Shown: piece after piece, positions 18,482-27,520 of the stretch
Layout of the letters: the number at the start of each line of letters is the position of its first letter
Position numbering within the stretch: position 1 is the stretch's first letter
Assembly (NCBI GenBank): GCA_963708715.1
Contig: CAVPSU010000001.1
Location: 2,107,540-2,171,539 of the forward strand
Direction of reading: 5' to 3'
DNA: 64,000 nt
Source of the DNA: DAIOEK01 sp963708715
GTDB lineage: Bacteria; Chloroflexota; Anaerolineae; Anaerolineales; Anaerolineaceae
Position numbers and translations under genes: made by a program
The notes under the pieces: generated by a model
Databases searched by the model: none
What the model saw: only the letters and a program-made list of their open reading frames with translations
Told to the model about the DNA's origin: nothing

Positions 18482-19795
18482 TTAAGTGAAGCGAATCTTT
18501 GGTAATCGCAGAATACCCTTTTTCCCATCGGTACGATCTAGATTGTTATCCACCATGGGAAACAAGGTGTTAACGATAGCGCGAATGCCTTTGGCAAACT
18601 CATCTCCACGGGTCACTGGCAGAATTCCATCATCTTGCGCCTGTGAGACGCCCGGATCAAAGGGGACGATTGCGGCGATAGGCGGAGCCCAACCCAGAGA
18701 TTTGGAAAGTTCTTCCTGAAAGATCCGAGGGGTGAAACTGCTACGCTCGGAGGTCTGGTTCAAAACCAGGTAAATTGAATCTCTGGCAAGTCGTTTTTCA
18801 CTCTTTAGGCCGGTCAGTAATAACGTTAGGGTATGTCGAATAGCAGTCAGGTCAGCTAGTGTCGGACGGGTGACGATCAGGGCATAATTTGCGAAGATGA
18901 TCGAATGCATCATCCACAAATCCTCGGTTGTTGGCACATCCATGACGATGGCAGCGTAACGTCCGTCTTCAGAATCTATCAACATTCCATTGATCGTTCC
19001 TTCTCCAGTACCTTTATTGGAGCTTTCCAGAATATGCATGTATTCCAGGGAAGATTCAGGCGCGAGCAAGACCTCCAGATTTTCCTTGCGCTGGATCGCA
19101 GCCTGAAAGGCAGCCTTACCGGGACGGTCAAAGTATTCGGTCAGGTTCGGCACATAGCGTAGTCCTAAGTGAGGCGCAGCTGAAGGCGGCAATCCCATTG
19201 AGACTAGCAAGGTCTTCACGCTGAGCCGAACTGATAATTCATACGCCAGATTTTCTGCAATGGTGGAACAGCCAGATCCACCAGCATGGGAGAGCACAGC
19301 AATCCGTTTGGTTCCTGTGATATAAGCAGAAGCCCCACTGGGAGAATAACCGGATACTCCTTGTTGCATGGGGGCAGCCTGGCTAAGACTGGCACGGGCA
19401 GTCATCGCTGCCCCATAGGCAGCCTGAATAACCTCGTTCCAATTGACAGGGGCTACAAAGACCCCACGGACGGTATCTATCTTAGCGAAAGCTCCCTGAA
19501 AATCCTTCTGCGGTAAAGGGAGAACCACAATTGCAACCCCTCGCCAGGCTGAAATTTTCTGGAGAGTACGGATCAGTGTGTCGGGGTCTGGAGCAATATC
19601 CGCCTGGACAATCACCAGGTCTGGTCGTAAGTTATTCAGGTTGGTTTCAAACATGGACCACTGAGCTGCATGACCCGAGATCATGAAGCGTTGGTCTGCC
19701 AGGATCGGCTGCTGCATCTGATAGTAGACGACGTCATGACCAGCCCCGGCTAACATCACCGTGATTTTATTGGTTTGGTAAGCGTTGTCGCTCAT
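18482..19795 (-). CDS. tadZ: TadZ/CpaE-like protein with degenerate P-loop
   Basis: 437 aa. Residues about 10-135 look like an atypical receiver domain (LRPDLVIVQADIAPD, VAIVVLPLP). Residues about 163-420 are a MinD/ParA-like ATPase fold (RIAVLSHAGGSGCSTIAENL). The usual deviant Walker A is KGGxGKS/T. Here it is AGGSGCST (171-178), so both the signature lysine and the P-loop lysine are missing (A171, C176). It probably works as a localisation scaffold, the known TadZ role, with weak or no ATP hydrolysis. Its C-terminus is 44 bp from tadA and its start is 6 bp from the cpaB stop. Confidence 0.8.
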   Translation of the reverse strand: MSDNAYQTNKITVMLAGAGHDVVYYQMQQPILADQRFMISGHAAQWSMFETNLNNLRPDLVIVQADIAPDPDTLIRTLQKISAWRGVAIVVLPLPQKDFQGAFAKIDTVRGVFVAPVNWNEVIQAAYGAAMTARASLSQAAPMQQGVSGYSPSGASAYITGTKRIAVLSHAGGSGCSTIAENLAYELSVRLSVKTLLVSMGLPPSAAPHLGLRYVPNLTEYFDRPGKAAFQAAIQRKENLEVLLAPESSLEYMHILESSNKGTGEGTINGMLIDSEDGRYAAIVMDVPTTEDLWMMHSIIFANYALIVTRPTLADLTAIRHTLTLLLTGLKSEKRLARDSIYLVLNQTSERSSFTPRIFQEELSKSLGWAPPIAAIVPFDPGVSQAQDDGILPVTRGDEFAKGIRAIVNTLFPMVDNNLDRTDGKKGILRLPKIRFT

Positions 19796-19801
19796 TTTGG
19801 C

Positions 19802-20707
19802 CTATTTCTTTCGATATTCATTCATCTCGTTATAAAGTTCACCCAGATTGAGGGTAATCACATCCGCCACATCCAATTCCAATCCTGAGGTCGGTTCCAA
19901 AGCCAGATGGATGATGCCGTATTGGTCGAGGGCCGCCAGCAAGGTCGCCGGATCAACCTTGAATCCTGGCGTCACTTCTACCAGCCCGGTGGGAACATCC
20001 AGAACGATGACACTGCCCTCCTGGGCGGACACGCTGGTGCGTGCCGAAGAAAACAGCTCTTCTTCACTGGCACCCGCTGGAATCTCTTCATAACGGAAAG
20101 ATTGCGGAACCATCAAAACACGCACGCCGGTAATGACCAGACGCGCCAGAGGAGAAGAAGGCGGAGCAGGTGTGGGGGTTGGGGTAGGTGTTGCGGCTAC
20201 ACCCGGAGTGAGAGAAACGATCGGTGAGGTAAATTCCGAAATCGGAGCCGTAAATACGCTGGTGCTGCTCGTTTTCAGAATATCGGGGGAAATCATGCCG
20301 ATCACGGTCACTGTCTGTCCCGGGCGGAGCAGTCCCGCCACGCCACTGGCCAGGTCGACATGGATCGCCAGGGCTACGTGACCTTCCGGTAATTCAGCAG
20401 GAATGCCTGCGCCGGCGATTTCACCCAAAACGGAGGTAACAATCAGGTCACCCGGAGCGCGGCCAACTGCCAGCATTTTGCCATTCACTTCTTCGATCTT
20501 AGCGATGGCATCGGCCGGTTTAGCTCCCATCGGAATGGTGCGCAGTTCGACCAGCTGATCGGTCAGAAGAGTGCCAGGCGCGATGGCGACTTTGGCAACC
20601 ACCACCTGGGTTGGGCGAATAACACCGTTCAACAGAGCGATCACGAGAAGACCGATGACGACAGCCAGCACAATGGCGGCGATGGGGGAACGTTTTTTGC
20701 TTTGCAT
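19802..20707 (-). CDS. cpaB: CpaB/RcpC-like protein with SAF domain
   Basis: 301 aa from ATG 20707 with an AAGGAG site. One N-terminal membrane helix (about 9-28) is followed by a SAF domain (about 34-95; VVVAKVAIAPGTLLTDQLVE) and the CpaB/RcpC region (HVALAIHVDLASGVAGLLRPG). A Thr-Pro linker (about 168-180) separates it from a second beta-rich part. CpaB proteins sit on the outer face of the membrane and are needed for Flp/Tad pilus assembly. It lies between the VirB4-like ATPase and tadZ. Confidence 0.8.
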   Translation of the reverse strand: MQSKKRSPIAAIVLAVVIGLLVIALLNGVIRPTQVVVAKVAIAPGTLLTDQLVELRTIPMGAKPADAIAKIEEVNGKMLAVGRAPGDLIVTSVLGEIAGAGIPAELPEGHVALAIHVDLASGVAGLLRPGQTVTVIGMISPDILKTSSTSVFTAPISEFTSPIVSLTPGVAATPTPTPTPAPPSSPLARLVITGVRVLMVPQSFRYEEIPAGASEEELFSSARTSVSAQEGSVIVLDVPTGLVEVTPGFKVDPATLLAALDQYGIIHLALEPTSGLELDVADVITLNLGELYNEMNEYRKK

Positions 20708-20740
20708 GGTTGATAATTCTCCTTTTCGAAATTAAATAGA

Positions 20741-23700
20741 TTATGGATTAGAGGCCAGGATGTCGGATGCTGTCCGTTCCAGGGAAACAGCACCCAATTC
20801 TTGGGTAATCTCAAGATCAGAGGGTTCATTACAGCGAATGATTAGCGGGCGCACCAGCACCGGTTCCAGCCAGAATACATCATCGCTGTAGCCCAGCTTG
20901 GCAATTGCATAAGTGCGCGGAATGCGCGCCAGGTAGCGTTTGTATTCGGTGTTGACCAGACCTTTTTCGGAGCGTCCCAGATGTGGCAGGATTAAGTCGC
21001 GATCTTTGGGGTCTTTGGTCTGAAACACAAAGACATTCGCGCACGAAGAAAGGATGCCCGAGGGCAGCTCGCTCACGGTTTGAGCCATCAAGTGCAGGAA
21101 AATGCTGTACTTACGTCCATCCCGCCACATCGTTTGAAAGAGATGGCTGACCGGATTGCTCGATTCTCCTGAACCTTGATCGGAAGCAGCACCACCCGAG
21201 ACGCCGGTCAGGACTTTATTGGCTTCTTCAAAAAAGATTTGCATGGGCGGGAAGTGTTTGCCACCCAACATTTCGCGCCGGCGGGCGACTGCATCCGAGT
21301 ACAGGATGCTGGCCAACAAAGAAAGTAACGCCGCTTTGGAGTATTCGTCCATTTCAGCGCCACCTTCAATGACAGTGATGCCCCATGGATTTTCAGGGCT
21401 GCCCATCAATCCCAGGTCTTCCACGCCGATTCCACTGGCTGAGGGTCCATATTGGCGAGCCATATGACCTTCGGAGAACTGCTCTAGTCGCAAGAGGACG
21501 CCTTCCAGACTTGTACGACTGACCTGGTCACGTTCTAATTTCTCTTTGTAGGTTCGAAGACGGTCTACCCATTTGGAAACATCCAGTTTACGACTGCGGT
21601 AGACTGCCAGGGCTTGTAGTTCTGATGGAGAAAGGCTTTCTAACAAGGTTCCAGGATGAGGTTCATTCAGGTTTTCACCGGAGCTCTGACGTTCATTCTG
21701 AATTAGCTGCACCTCCCGATCATCCTGGAGATGTCCCAAGGGACCATTCTGCAACTTGGGATCACCAGTCAGGACACCCGCTTCAAAATACAATTCGGTC
21801 AGCGCGCGGCGCATAAAACCCAACTGCCTGGCTCCCAATCTGCCGGCGTTGGCAAAGAGCTCAGCGACCATGCTGCGGTAACGACCCGGATCAATGCGGC
21901 GCGGCACTTGCAGAATATTCCAACGCAGTGGACGAGGAGAACCAGGATAGAGCTGACGGATATCAACATGACCTAAACCGTCTTCTGAACCCTTCTGACC
22001 AACACCTGGCCAGTTCATAGCCTTGCGCCAACCCTGTCCAAAGTCCAATACGATAGTGCGATAATGCCAGAAGCGGGTAGTTTCATAAGCCAGGCGCTCA
22101 GCAGCGATGGATTTTCCAAAACCGGTATCCCCAACAAAGGCTGTGTGAAAATGACGGTCAGGAACTAACTTCAAAAATGTATCCGTCAGGAGACCCGTTT
22201 CGCTCGACCACTGCCTGGCCAGGGTGATATTCCCCGGGATATCCGGATAGAACGCAAATGCTGGCGTTTCTTCCTGGGTGGTGAGTGCCGACCCCTGCTC
22301 GAACATTCCCGGAGCGGTGTAAGCCGCTACCTGCAACATGGTCAGAAGAGTCAAATCGGCATACCCACTCATAGCTTCGGGAATATTCTCAATTCGGGTG
22401 GATGGAGTGAAAGCCCGGGCATGCAGGCCGATGTAAGCCTGTTCGGGATCTGTTAACGCACGTGTCTGTACACCCGCCACCACGTCTTCCGTTCCATGAA
22501 AGGCTTCTGGGATAAGTCCCATCAAGGCGTGTACACCCTGTTCGCTGCGAGCCAATGCATATAGATCTGTATAAAAAGCGCCTTCCCGACTGGCAATGTC
22601 CAACAACTTGCGTTGGGTGCGCATGATATCGGTCAGGAGGATATAAGGATCATCCTGCCATTGGTAGGCGTTGGAAAGGGAAAAGGATGGCGCAACGCCC
22701 ACGCTCATGCCAGCGCTAATTCCGCGCCCAATACTTTGTCCCAAACCGACCCCATCCGCCTCGGAGCGGGCTGTGCTTTTTGTGTCCGCATGGCTCTGGG
22801 TGGTAGAGGTACTGTTGGTATCCGCTACAGAATCAGTCTCAGAGCCTGAGGTCGTCCAGGCCTCCGATTGGGTCGACGAGTGGCTTTGAGAATTTGTGTT
22901 GGATTGGCTTTGGGTGGTGCTTTGAGAAACGGTATCCGATTGACTTGAGGTTACCGAATGCATACTCGAGTCGGATGAGCCACTGCTGTTAACCACACCA
23001 TCAGCCGTACCCCAATTGGCGCTACCGCCAACGTTGGCGGACACCCCTACACCAGCCGGAGCAACGCTGCCGCCTACGCCGCCGTTAACACCGTAGGAAG
23101 AGCTGTCGGTATGTGAGTTCGCCACGCCAGAGGAATCGGAGTGCGATGATCCGTCTGTTACAGCTGAGCCTTCTGTATGAGCTGTCCCCTGACTGACTGC
23201 CGTTCCAACCGTGGAAGATGAACCAACCGTGTCTGTCTCAGAAACTCCGACCGTGTGCGCCCAACCGCTCGTACTGGCATGCCCGACCGTATGGGCCTGG
23301 CCTTGACTGTCCGCCACGCCATCGGTAGCAGCTTCTCCGTGAGTAACGCCACTCGAATGGTTTGTGCCATAAGATTGGGAGGCGTTTTCTGCCAGCCCAC
23401 CGGTCAGAATCGCTGGTAGGCTGATCCCGAAGGAGGCTGCCCGAGTTCCCAACTGACGGGAAGCGTAAACGGATGTATCTTCCAACATACCAGCCAACAT
23501 GCGCGTAATATCTTCCAGACGAACATGATTGGTGAGCAGCATCAACAGGAATTCTTCTTCCAGGCTGCTCATACCGCGAAAGAGCAGTTCATTTTGTTGA
23601 ATGGAATATTGCTGAGCACCCTGACTACCGGACAACAATGGATCCCGCATCGAAGAATCGCCGCCACGAGCGTTTTCGCGTGGATCCGGATGCCCAACAG

Positions 23701-24229
23701 CCACAATGGCATAAGGCATCTGCTCCAACGAACGCGCCAACCATTGAGCCACTTCAGTCGAAAGCGGCTCCAGGCGGATCTGACGGTAAGCACCGACCAA
23801 TCCTGCACGTAAAGCTGAAAGATCCCGTAAAGAGTGCTGGATGGCTTCTTCTTTCTTTGGAGAAAATGCAGCTACCCCATAACATTGAACGATCCCAATA
23901 TTTGGATTCTTAAAAACACCAGCAGCCAGATATACCAGATCAACTTGAGCGCCATATAAACCGCGTAAGACCGTGCGCATCTTCTGCAGCAAGCCGGCAT
24001 CCCGGCGAGCTTCCAGCGAGATATAGCGCAATTGCAGCAGACGGACTGCCCGATATCCCTGATATTCCCGCGCACCTTCCCGCTCTGTGACACGAAAAAC
24101 CAGATAGTCAAGCTCATTTCGGTCGTTGAAATGTAGCTCTGTGCCTTCCACTTCCAGGTCATTAGGAATGGAGAGAGAGTCCTTCGTTCTCAGCCAGGGT
24201 ATTTTTTCGGTCAGTTTTCCAATAATCAT
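20741..24229 (-). CDS. virB4: VirB4/TraC-like conjugation ATPase with a long Ser/Thr/Gly/His-rich insert
   Basis: About 1162 aa from ATG 24229 (GGAGAA upstream); a GTG at 24358 is in frame but lies inside the preceding gene. The N-terminal part (about 1-270) resembles the VirB4 N-domain, which contacts the membrane complex. Residues about 280-492 are low-complexity, with repeated short units such as SQGTAHTEGSAVTDG and QSQSNTNSQSHSS. The RecA-like core follows: Walker A GDTGFGKS (700-707), Walker B IFFEEAN (about 998-1004) and a late FQTKDPKDRD block. VirB4-type ATPases energise type IV secretion; HerA-like ATPases share the fold, so VirB4 is chosen from context. The insert separates the membrane-facing part from the motor and has no obvious function. 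Confidence 0.75.
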   Translation of the reverse strand: MIIGKLTEKIPWLRTKDSLSIPNDLEVEGTELHFNDRNELDYLVFRVTEREGAREYQGYRAVRLLQLRYISLEARRDAGLLQKMRTVLRGLYGAQVDLVYLAAGVFKNPNIGIVQCYGVAAFSPKKEEAIQHSLRDLSALRAGLVGAYRQIRLEPLSTEVAQWLARSLEQMPYAIVAVGHPDPRENARGGDSSMRDPLLSGSQGAQQYSIQQNELLFRGMSSLEEEFLLMLLTNHVRLEDITRMLAGMLEDTSVYASRQLGTRAASFGISLPAILTGGLAENASQSYGTNHSSGVTHGEAATDGVADSQGQAHTVGHASTSGWAHTVGVSETDTVGSSSTVGTAVSQGTAHTEGSAVTDGSSHSDSSGVANSHTDSSSYGVNGGVGGSVAPAGVGVSANVGGSANWGTADGVVNSSGSSDSSMHSVTSSQSDTVSQSTTQSQSNTNSQSHSSTQSEAWTTSGSETDSVADTNSTSTTQSHADTKSTARSEADGVGLGQSIGRGISAGMSVGVAPSFSLSNAYQWQDDPYILLTDIMRTQRKLLDIASREGAFYTDLYALARSEQGVHALMGLIPEAFHGTEDVVAGVQTRALTDPEQAYIGLHARAFTPSTRIENIPEAMSGYADLTLLTMLQVAAYTAPGMFEQGSALTTQEETPAFAFYPDIPGNITLARQWSSETGLLTDTFLKLVPDRHFHTAFVGDTGFGKSIAAERLAYETTRFWHYRTIVLDFGQGWRKAMNWPGVGQKGSEDGLGHVDIRQLYPGSPRPLRWNILQVPRRIDPGRYRSMVAELFANAGRLGARQLGFMRRALTELYFEAGVLTGDPKLQNGPLGHLQDDREVQLIQNERQSSGENLNEPHPGTLLESLSPSELQALAVYRSRKLDVSKWVDRLRTYKEKLERDQVSRTSLEGVLLRLEQFSEGHMARQYGPSASGIGVEDLGLMGSPENPWGITVIEGGAEMDEYSKAALLSLLASILYSDAVARRREMLGGKHFPPMQIFFEEANKVLTGVSGGAASDQGSGESSNPVSHLFQTMWRDGRKYSIFLHLMAQTVSELPSGILSSCANVFVFQTKDPKDRDLILPHLGRSEKGLVNTEYKRYLARIPRTYAIAKLGYSDDVFWLEPVLVRPLIIRCNEPSDLEITQELGAVSLERTASDILASNP

Positions 24230-24336
24230 CGTTCTCTTTTCTCCGTACTTGGCGTTCTGCCTCATCAATTCGCCAACTAGATCAGCTGGTGAATTCGTGA
24301 GGCCGCTTTTGCTTGCGCAAAAGAAGCCCTGGATTG

Positions 24337-24669
24337 CTATTGCTTCACTGTTTCCCACCAGACTGCATCAATCACCTCGTTCGCATTTGGCTCGACAACC
24401 ACCACCTGTGGTGAGCGTTGGCGACTTTGGGATGATGCCCGCTGGTTTTCACGAGCTGAGGAACGTTGCTCATAGGATTCTTGCGGGTAACCTTCTTTCC
24501 CGGTTTCACTTCGCTTTTCGGAAGTATTCCAGGGTTCAAGCCGGAACAAGAGACTCATTTGAGCAATCAGCGCCGCAAATGCAGTGATGATGAGGACGCC
24601 TGCCATCAAGATGATCATAGAAATCACTCCTAAAGCAGGTCCACGCAGCAAATCCATCAGTTGTGACAT
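24337..24669 (-). CDS. Small single-pass membrane protein of the transfer operon
   Basis: 110 aa from ATG 24669, chosen because TTGGAGG lies just upstream; an in-frame upstream ATG lacks a site. One membrane helix (about 14-38; VISMIILMAGVLIITAFAAL), then a charged, Gln/Ser/Arg-rich disordered tail. Its product and the VirB4-like ATPase are encoded with about 108 bp between stop and ATG. Possibly a small inner-membrane subunit of the transfer complex. No family recognised. Confidence 0.6.
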   Translation of the reverse strand: MSQLMDLLRGPALGVISMIILMAGVLIITAFAALIAQMSLLFRLEPWNTSEKRSETGKEGYPQESYEQRSSARENQRASSQSRQRSPQVVVVEPNANEVIDAVWWETVKQ

Positions 24670-24801
24670 ATTGACCTCCAATCGTTGAAATAAAATCTGA
24701 CGTTTGAAAAACCAACCAACGTTCATAAAACTCTCACCTAAAAAGGTAGAGTAATAAATCAAGCAAGCCCACGATTTTGTGTGCTGGTTTCATCTATCAC
24801 C

Positions 24802-25485
24802 CTATCTTCTGGTTCGATAACGATTGATCAACTCACTGGCTCCTGCCAGTGGATTGACCAACGACATCGGGTTGATCAAGACTTGCTGCAGTAACATCGC
24901 GAAGTAACCCAACGGGATTACCAACCACAAAGCCCATAAAATAATCGTGGTTACATTACCGCGTGTATTGGCAATTACAGCCGCAGCGCTTTCTGAAGTA
25001 CCGATCAGGGCAGCCCACTGATCTGCTGATAATTGAGCGGTGTATGCCAGGTAAAGCCGGCTGCCAATGACGGCCAAGGAATAAATCGCAATTCCTGATT
25101 TCATATTCCAAAGCAAGGTGTGCTCTTGCATGTGAACTAGAAGAACAATGATGGTACCGGTCAGCCACATCGCTGCACCCAGCCAGGGAACTGGTGCACC
25201 CATTCCCCATTGGCTGATTACCCACATGACCAAGATGATTGCCGTGGTGATCTGTGCAGTGTATAAATCCGGAGTAGCTGCCTCCCGTCCACTACGGCCA
25301 GGTCGGAAAGCTGCCCTGGATTGCACGCGTTGATCAACAAAGCGAATGATCAAACCTGCGCAAAGAATGCTTACCAGGGCAGCTCCGGATTCACCAAGCC
25401 AGTAGACAGTTGCCAGTACACCATTCAATAAGTAGGTGGGCAGTGCAGCGAGGAAATCCCCAAAGACAACAAAATAATCTGTCAT
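24802..25485 (-). CDS. Polytopic membrane protein of the transfer operon
   Basis: 227 aa with AAGGAGG ahead of ATG 25485. About five or six hydrophobic segments (about 15-50, 78-97, 100-118, 128-148, 180-205) with a positively charged loop (QRVQSRAAFRPGRSGR). Its size and topology suit a VirB6/TrbL-like or PrgI-type inner-membrane component, but no motif confirms this. It lies between a 39-aa membrane ORF and the small single-pass protein gene. Confidence 0.6.
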   Translation of the reverse strand: MTDYFVVFGDFLAALPTYLLNGVLATVYWLGESGAALVSILCAGLIIRFVDQRVQSRAAFRPGRSGREAATPDLYTAQITTAIILVMWVISQWGMGAPVPWLGAAMWLTGTIIVLLVHMQEHTLLWNMKSGIAIYSLAVIGSRLYLAYTAQLSADQWAALIGTSESAAAVIANTRGNVTTIILWALWLVIPLGYFAMLLQQVLINPMSLVNPLAGASELINRYRTRR

Positions 25486-25499
25486 AAACCACTGCCTCC

Positions 25500-25619
25500 T
25501 TACTTGTCATAATCGTTTCTTGGACACCACAGGCCAATAACCAACAGCAGATAAACGACTGCCATGAAACCCAGGAAGACTGTCAGCAACACACCGACCG
25601 CTATCCATACAATCTGCAC
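25500..25619 (-). CDS. 39-aa hydrophobic peptide of the transfer operon
   Basis: GTG 25619 to TAA 25500. The product is nearly all one membrane helix (VQIVWIAVGVLLTVFLGFMA...) with a short charged end (RNDYDK). AAAGG lies 5-9 bp before the GTG, and the ORF fills the gap between two operon genes (9 bp after one stop, 14 bp before the next start). Such tiny membrane proteins are common in transfer operons and easily missed. Confidence 0.55.
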   Translation of the reverse strand: MQIVWIAVGVLLTVFLGFMAVVYLLLVIGLWCPRNDYDK

Positions 25620-25628
25620 ATTGACCTT

Positions 25629-26921
25629 TTATGGCACCAACGCCGGTAGAGTTACATAGACTTTCATCGTTCCATCGATCCCTACCCGTCTCGGTTGGGT
25701 GATCGGAATACCCCGGAAGCGTGTGCCCGTGGTAACCACGTCCAGACGCAAGTTGAAGGTTCCTGGATCTGCAAATGGAACTCGAAGTGCCTGTCCGGTT
25801 GCCGTACAGGTTCCACTACCATCACATCCCCCCGTCCATGATCCTATTCCCGGAATGAGAGTGAAATTTGCTTGGTGAATGTAAGCTTCATAATGCGTTT
25901 GACCCAGTTTGCCTGTAATCCAATCTTGGCTGGCGGCATCCAGGGCGGCGGTTGCTTGTAAGGAAGCTACTGCATCTGGCAGATGTTCTACATGCATCCG
26001 GCATTCCTTGAATACCATCTCCGTATCCGAGACTCCATCATTGATGGTTGATCCTGAGCTTGTTTTGCAGTTCGGGGTTTCCCCCACATTGGCTGACCGG
26101 CAAACATCCCGTTCCTCGTAGATGGGTTCATACCAGGTGAAGATTACTGGAGGAACTGTCACCCTGGCTTGAATATCTGCTCCACGCCGAGTTTCAGTAT
26201 CTTGCCCAACGACCAGTGGATTATTCGGAGCAGTCTTTTGGATGGTCAGCACGGGCTGCTGCATGGTTACGCTCGGATCAGGACATTCCCGAGGAGGTGG
26301 AGGTGGAGTGACTACTCCCGAACAACCACCCGGAATGGATGCACAATTTTGTGTGCCATTCAGGTACAACAAGTACAAGGAACGCAGAGCCCCATCATTC
26401 CAGGTCATCTGCAACAGATTGGTGATGAATCCCCACCCGGAGAAATAGGTCCACACATCCTGATTTCCATTAAGAACAGCACCCCAGAATTGATCCGGGC
26501 TGGTATATTCCGGGTGTTCTGCCTGTATCCGGTTCCAATCCAGGTTATCGCCGGCTGCCAGACCGAGAAAAGAGATCAGGCTACCGTACCCATTGCCCAG
26601 GGATCCATAAGAGCTGGTTAGGCCACTTTCCTGAGGATTCATGGCCATAAAGAACAAAGTTGAAGCGGAAGGCAAGACAACAATGTTCCCACTGGGGGTC
26701 TGGTAGCGATGGTAATTAGCATCGAGGTCAAGCGATTGCCCAAAGGGTAGTTCAATCGACATCCAGTCGGGATGATCGGTGGTAACTCCCAGATCAATCA
26801 AATCAGGATTCAGGTTGCCGTCTGGTTGAAAGACCTCAGACCAGGGATCGTTACCCTGAGCATAAACAGCTGTTGGAATGAGCAAGGTCAATACGACAAT
26901 GATTAGGAAAAATCTTTTCAC
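25629..26921 (-). CDS. Exported protein with Sec signal peptide
   Basis: 430 aa, GTG start at 26921 overlapping the stop of the upstream gene by one base (TAGTG), with GGAAAGAAG as ribosome site. Signal peptide MKRFFLIIVVLTLLIPTAVYA then QGND. The first half contains EVFQPDGNLNPDLIDLGVTT and Gly/Ser-rich stretches; a Pro run (VTPPPPPRECPD) near 210 separates a Cys-containing, beta-rich C-terminal half. No enzyme motif is visible. In this operon it is a good candidate for a surface or periplasmic part of the transfer apparatus (inference). Confidence 0.65.
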   Translation of the reverse strand: MKRFFLIIVVLTLLIPTAVYAQGNDPWSEVFQPDGNLNPDLIDLGVTTDHPDWMSIELPFGQSLDLDANYHRYQTPSGNIVVLPSASTLFFMAMNPQESGLTSSYGSLGNGYGSLISFLGLAAGDNLDWNRIQAEHPEYTSPDQFWGAVLNGNQDVWTYFSGWGFITNLLQMTWNDGALRSLYLLYLNGTQNCASIPGGCSGVVTPPPPPRECPDPSVTMQQPVLTIQKTAPNNPLVVGQDTETRRGADIQARVTVPPVIFTWYEPIYEERDVCRSANVGETPNCKTSSGSTINDGVSDTEMVFKECRMHVEHLPDAVASLQATAALDAASQDWITGKLGQTHYEAYIHQANFTLIPGIGSWTGGCDGSGTCTATGQALRVPFADPGTFNLRLDVVTTGTRFRGIPITQPRRVGIDGTMKVYVTLPALVP

Positions 26922-27481
26922 TACTTCTTTCCTTCTTCTACAGTTGTGGTGGGAGTTTTTTCGCGAGCGAGGATGGCATTGATTTCCGCCTCCATCAGGA
27001 AACGATCAAACTTCCAACCGCTTTCCGTTTTCGCGAGAACAACATACGCCGTGTCCTGGGTTTTATTGCTACCTGGTAGAGGGGAAGATAGCGTTATGGT
27101 CATCCGCCATACTTGCTCGGAACCGTTGTCTGCTACCTTTTCCACTGCCTGCGTGGCAGCTGTGACCACAGACTTGGCATCCACATATTTTTCCCACATA
27201 CGATCTGCGCCGGCTGAAAACACCTCACATCCAGCGGGCGTGCTGAGCTCGCAAATGCGATTGAGCCAGACTTCTTTTCCTTCCTGGTAGTTCACCTGGA
27301 AAACCTTTTCAATGGCAGTGACGGCTGCAGCAGAAACCAGACTATCTTCACTGGTTGATGCTGTTGAACCTTGCTCCGTATGAAGAGGCCAGTTTTCGAT
27401 CACCAGGATTCCTACAGCGATGACCACGGCCAGGATGACTGCAACAATCAGGTTGCGTTTTGAGACTGGAATTTCTTTCAA
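26921..27481 (-). CDS. Membrane-anchored extracytoplasmic protein, first gene of the transfer operon
   Basis: 186 aa from TTG 27481. I chose this start because GGAG lies 5 bp upstream, whereas the ATG giving a longer reading frame at 27562 lies inside the leader hairpin. One N-terminal membrane helix (NLIVAVILAVVIAVGILVI, about 9-27), then a soluble domain (AAAVTAIEKVFQVNYQEGKE; TITLSSPLPGSNKTQ; SGWKFDRFLMEAEI) that resembles VirB8/NTF2-like extracytoplasmic domains in size and layout. That similarity is by eye only. Confidence 0.6.
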   Translation of the reverse strand: MKEIPVSKRNLIVAVILAVVIAVGILVIENWPLHTEQGSTASTSEDSLVSAAAVTAIEKVFQVNYQEGKEVWLNRICELSTPAGCEVFSAGADRMWEKYVDAKSVVTAATQAVEKVADNGSEQVWRMTITLSSPLPGSNKTQDTAYVVLAKTESGWKFDRFLMEAEINAILAREKTPTTTVEEGKK

Positions 27482-27520
27482 TTTTTCTCCTTTCCCGATA
27501 TGCGGGTTCAAAAGTTGGGT

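Noticed and set aside
24230..24358. Upstream GTG start of the VirB4-like ATPase
   Set aside because: It lies within the end of the preceding gene and lacks a ribosome site, while ATG 24229 has GGAGAA.
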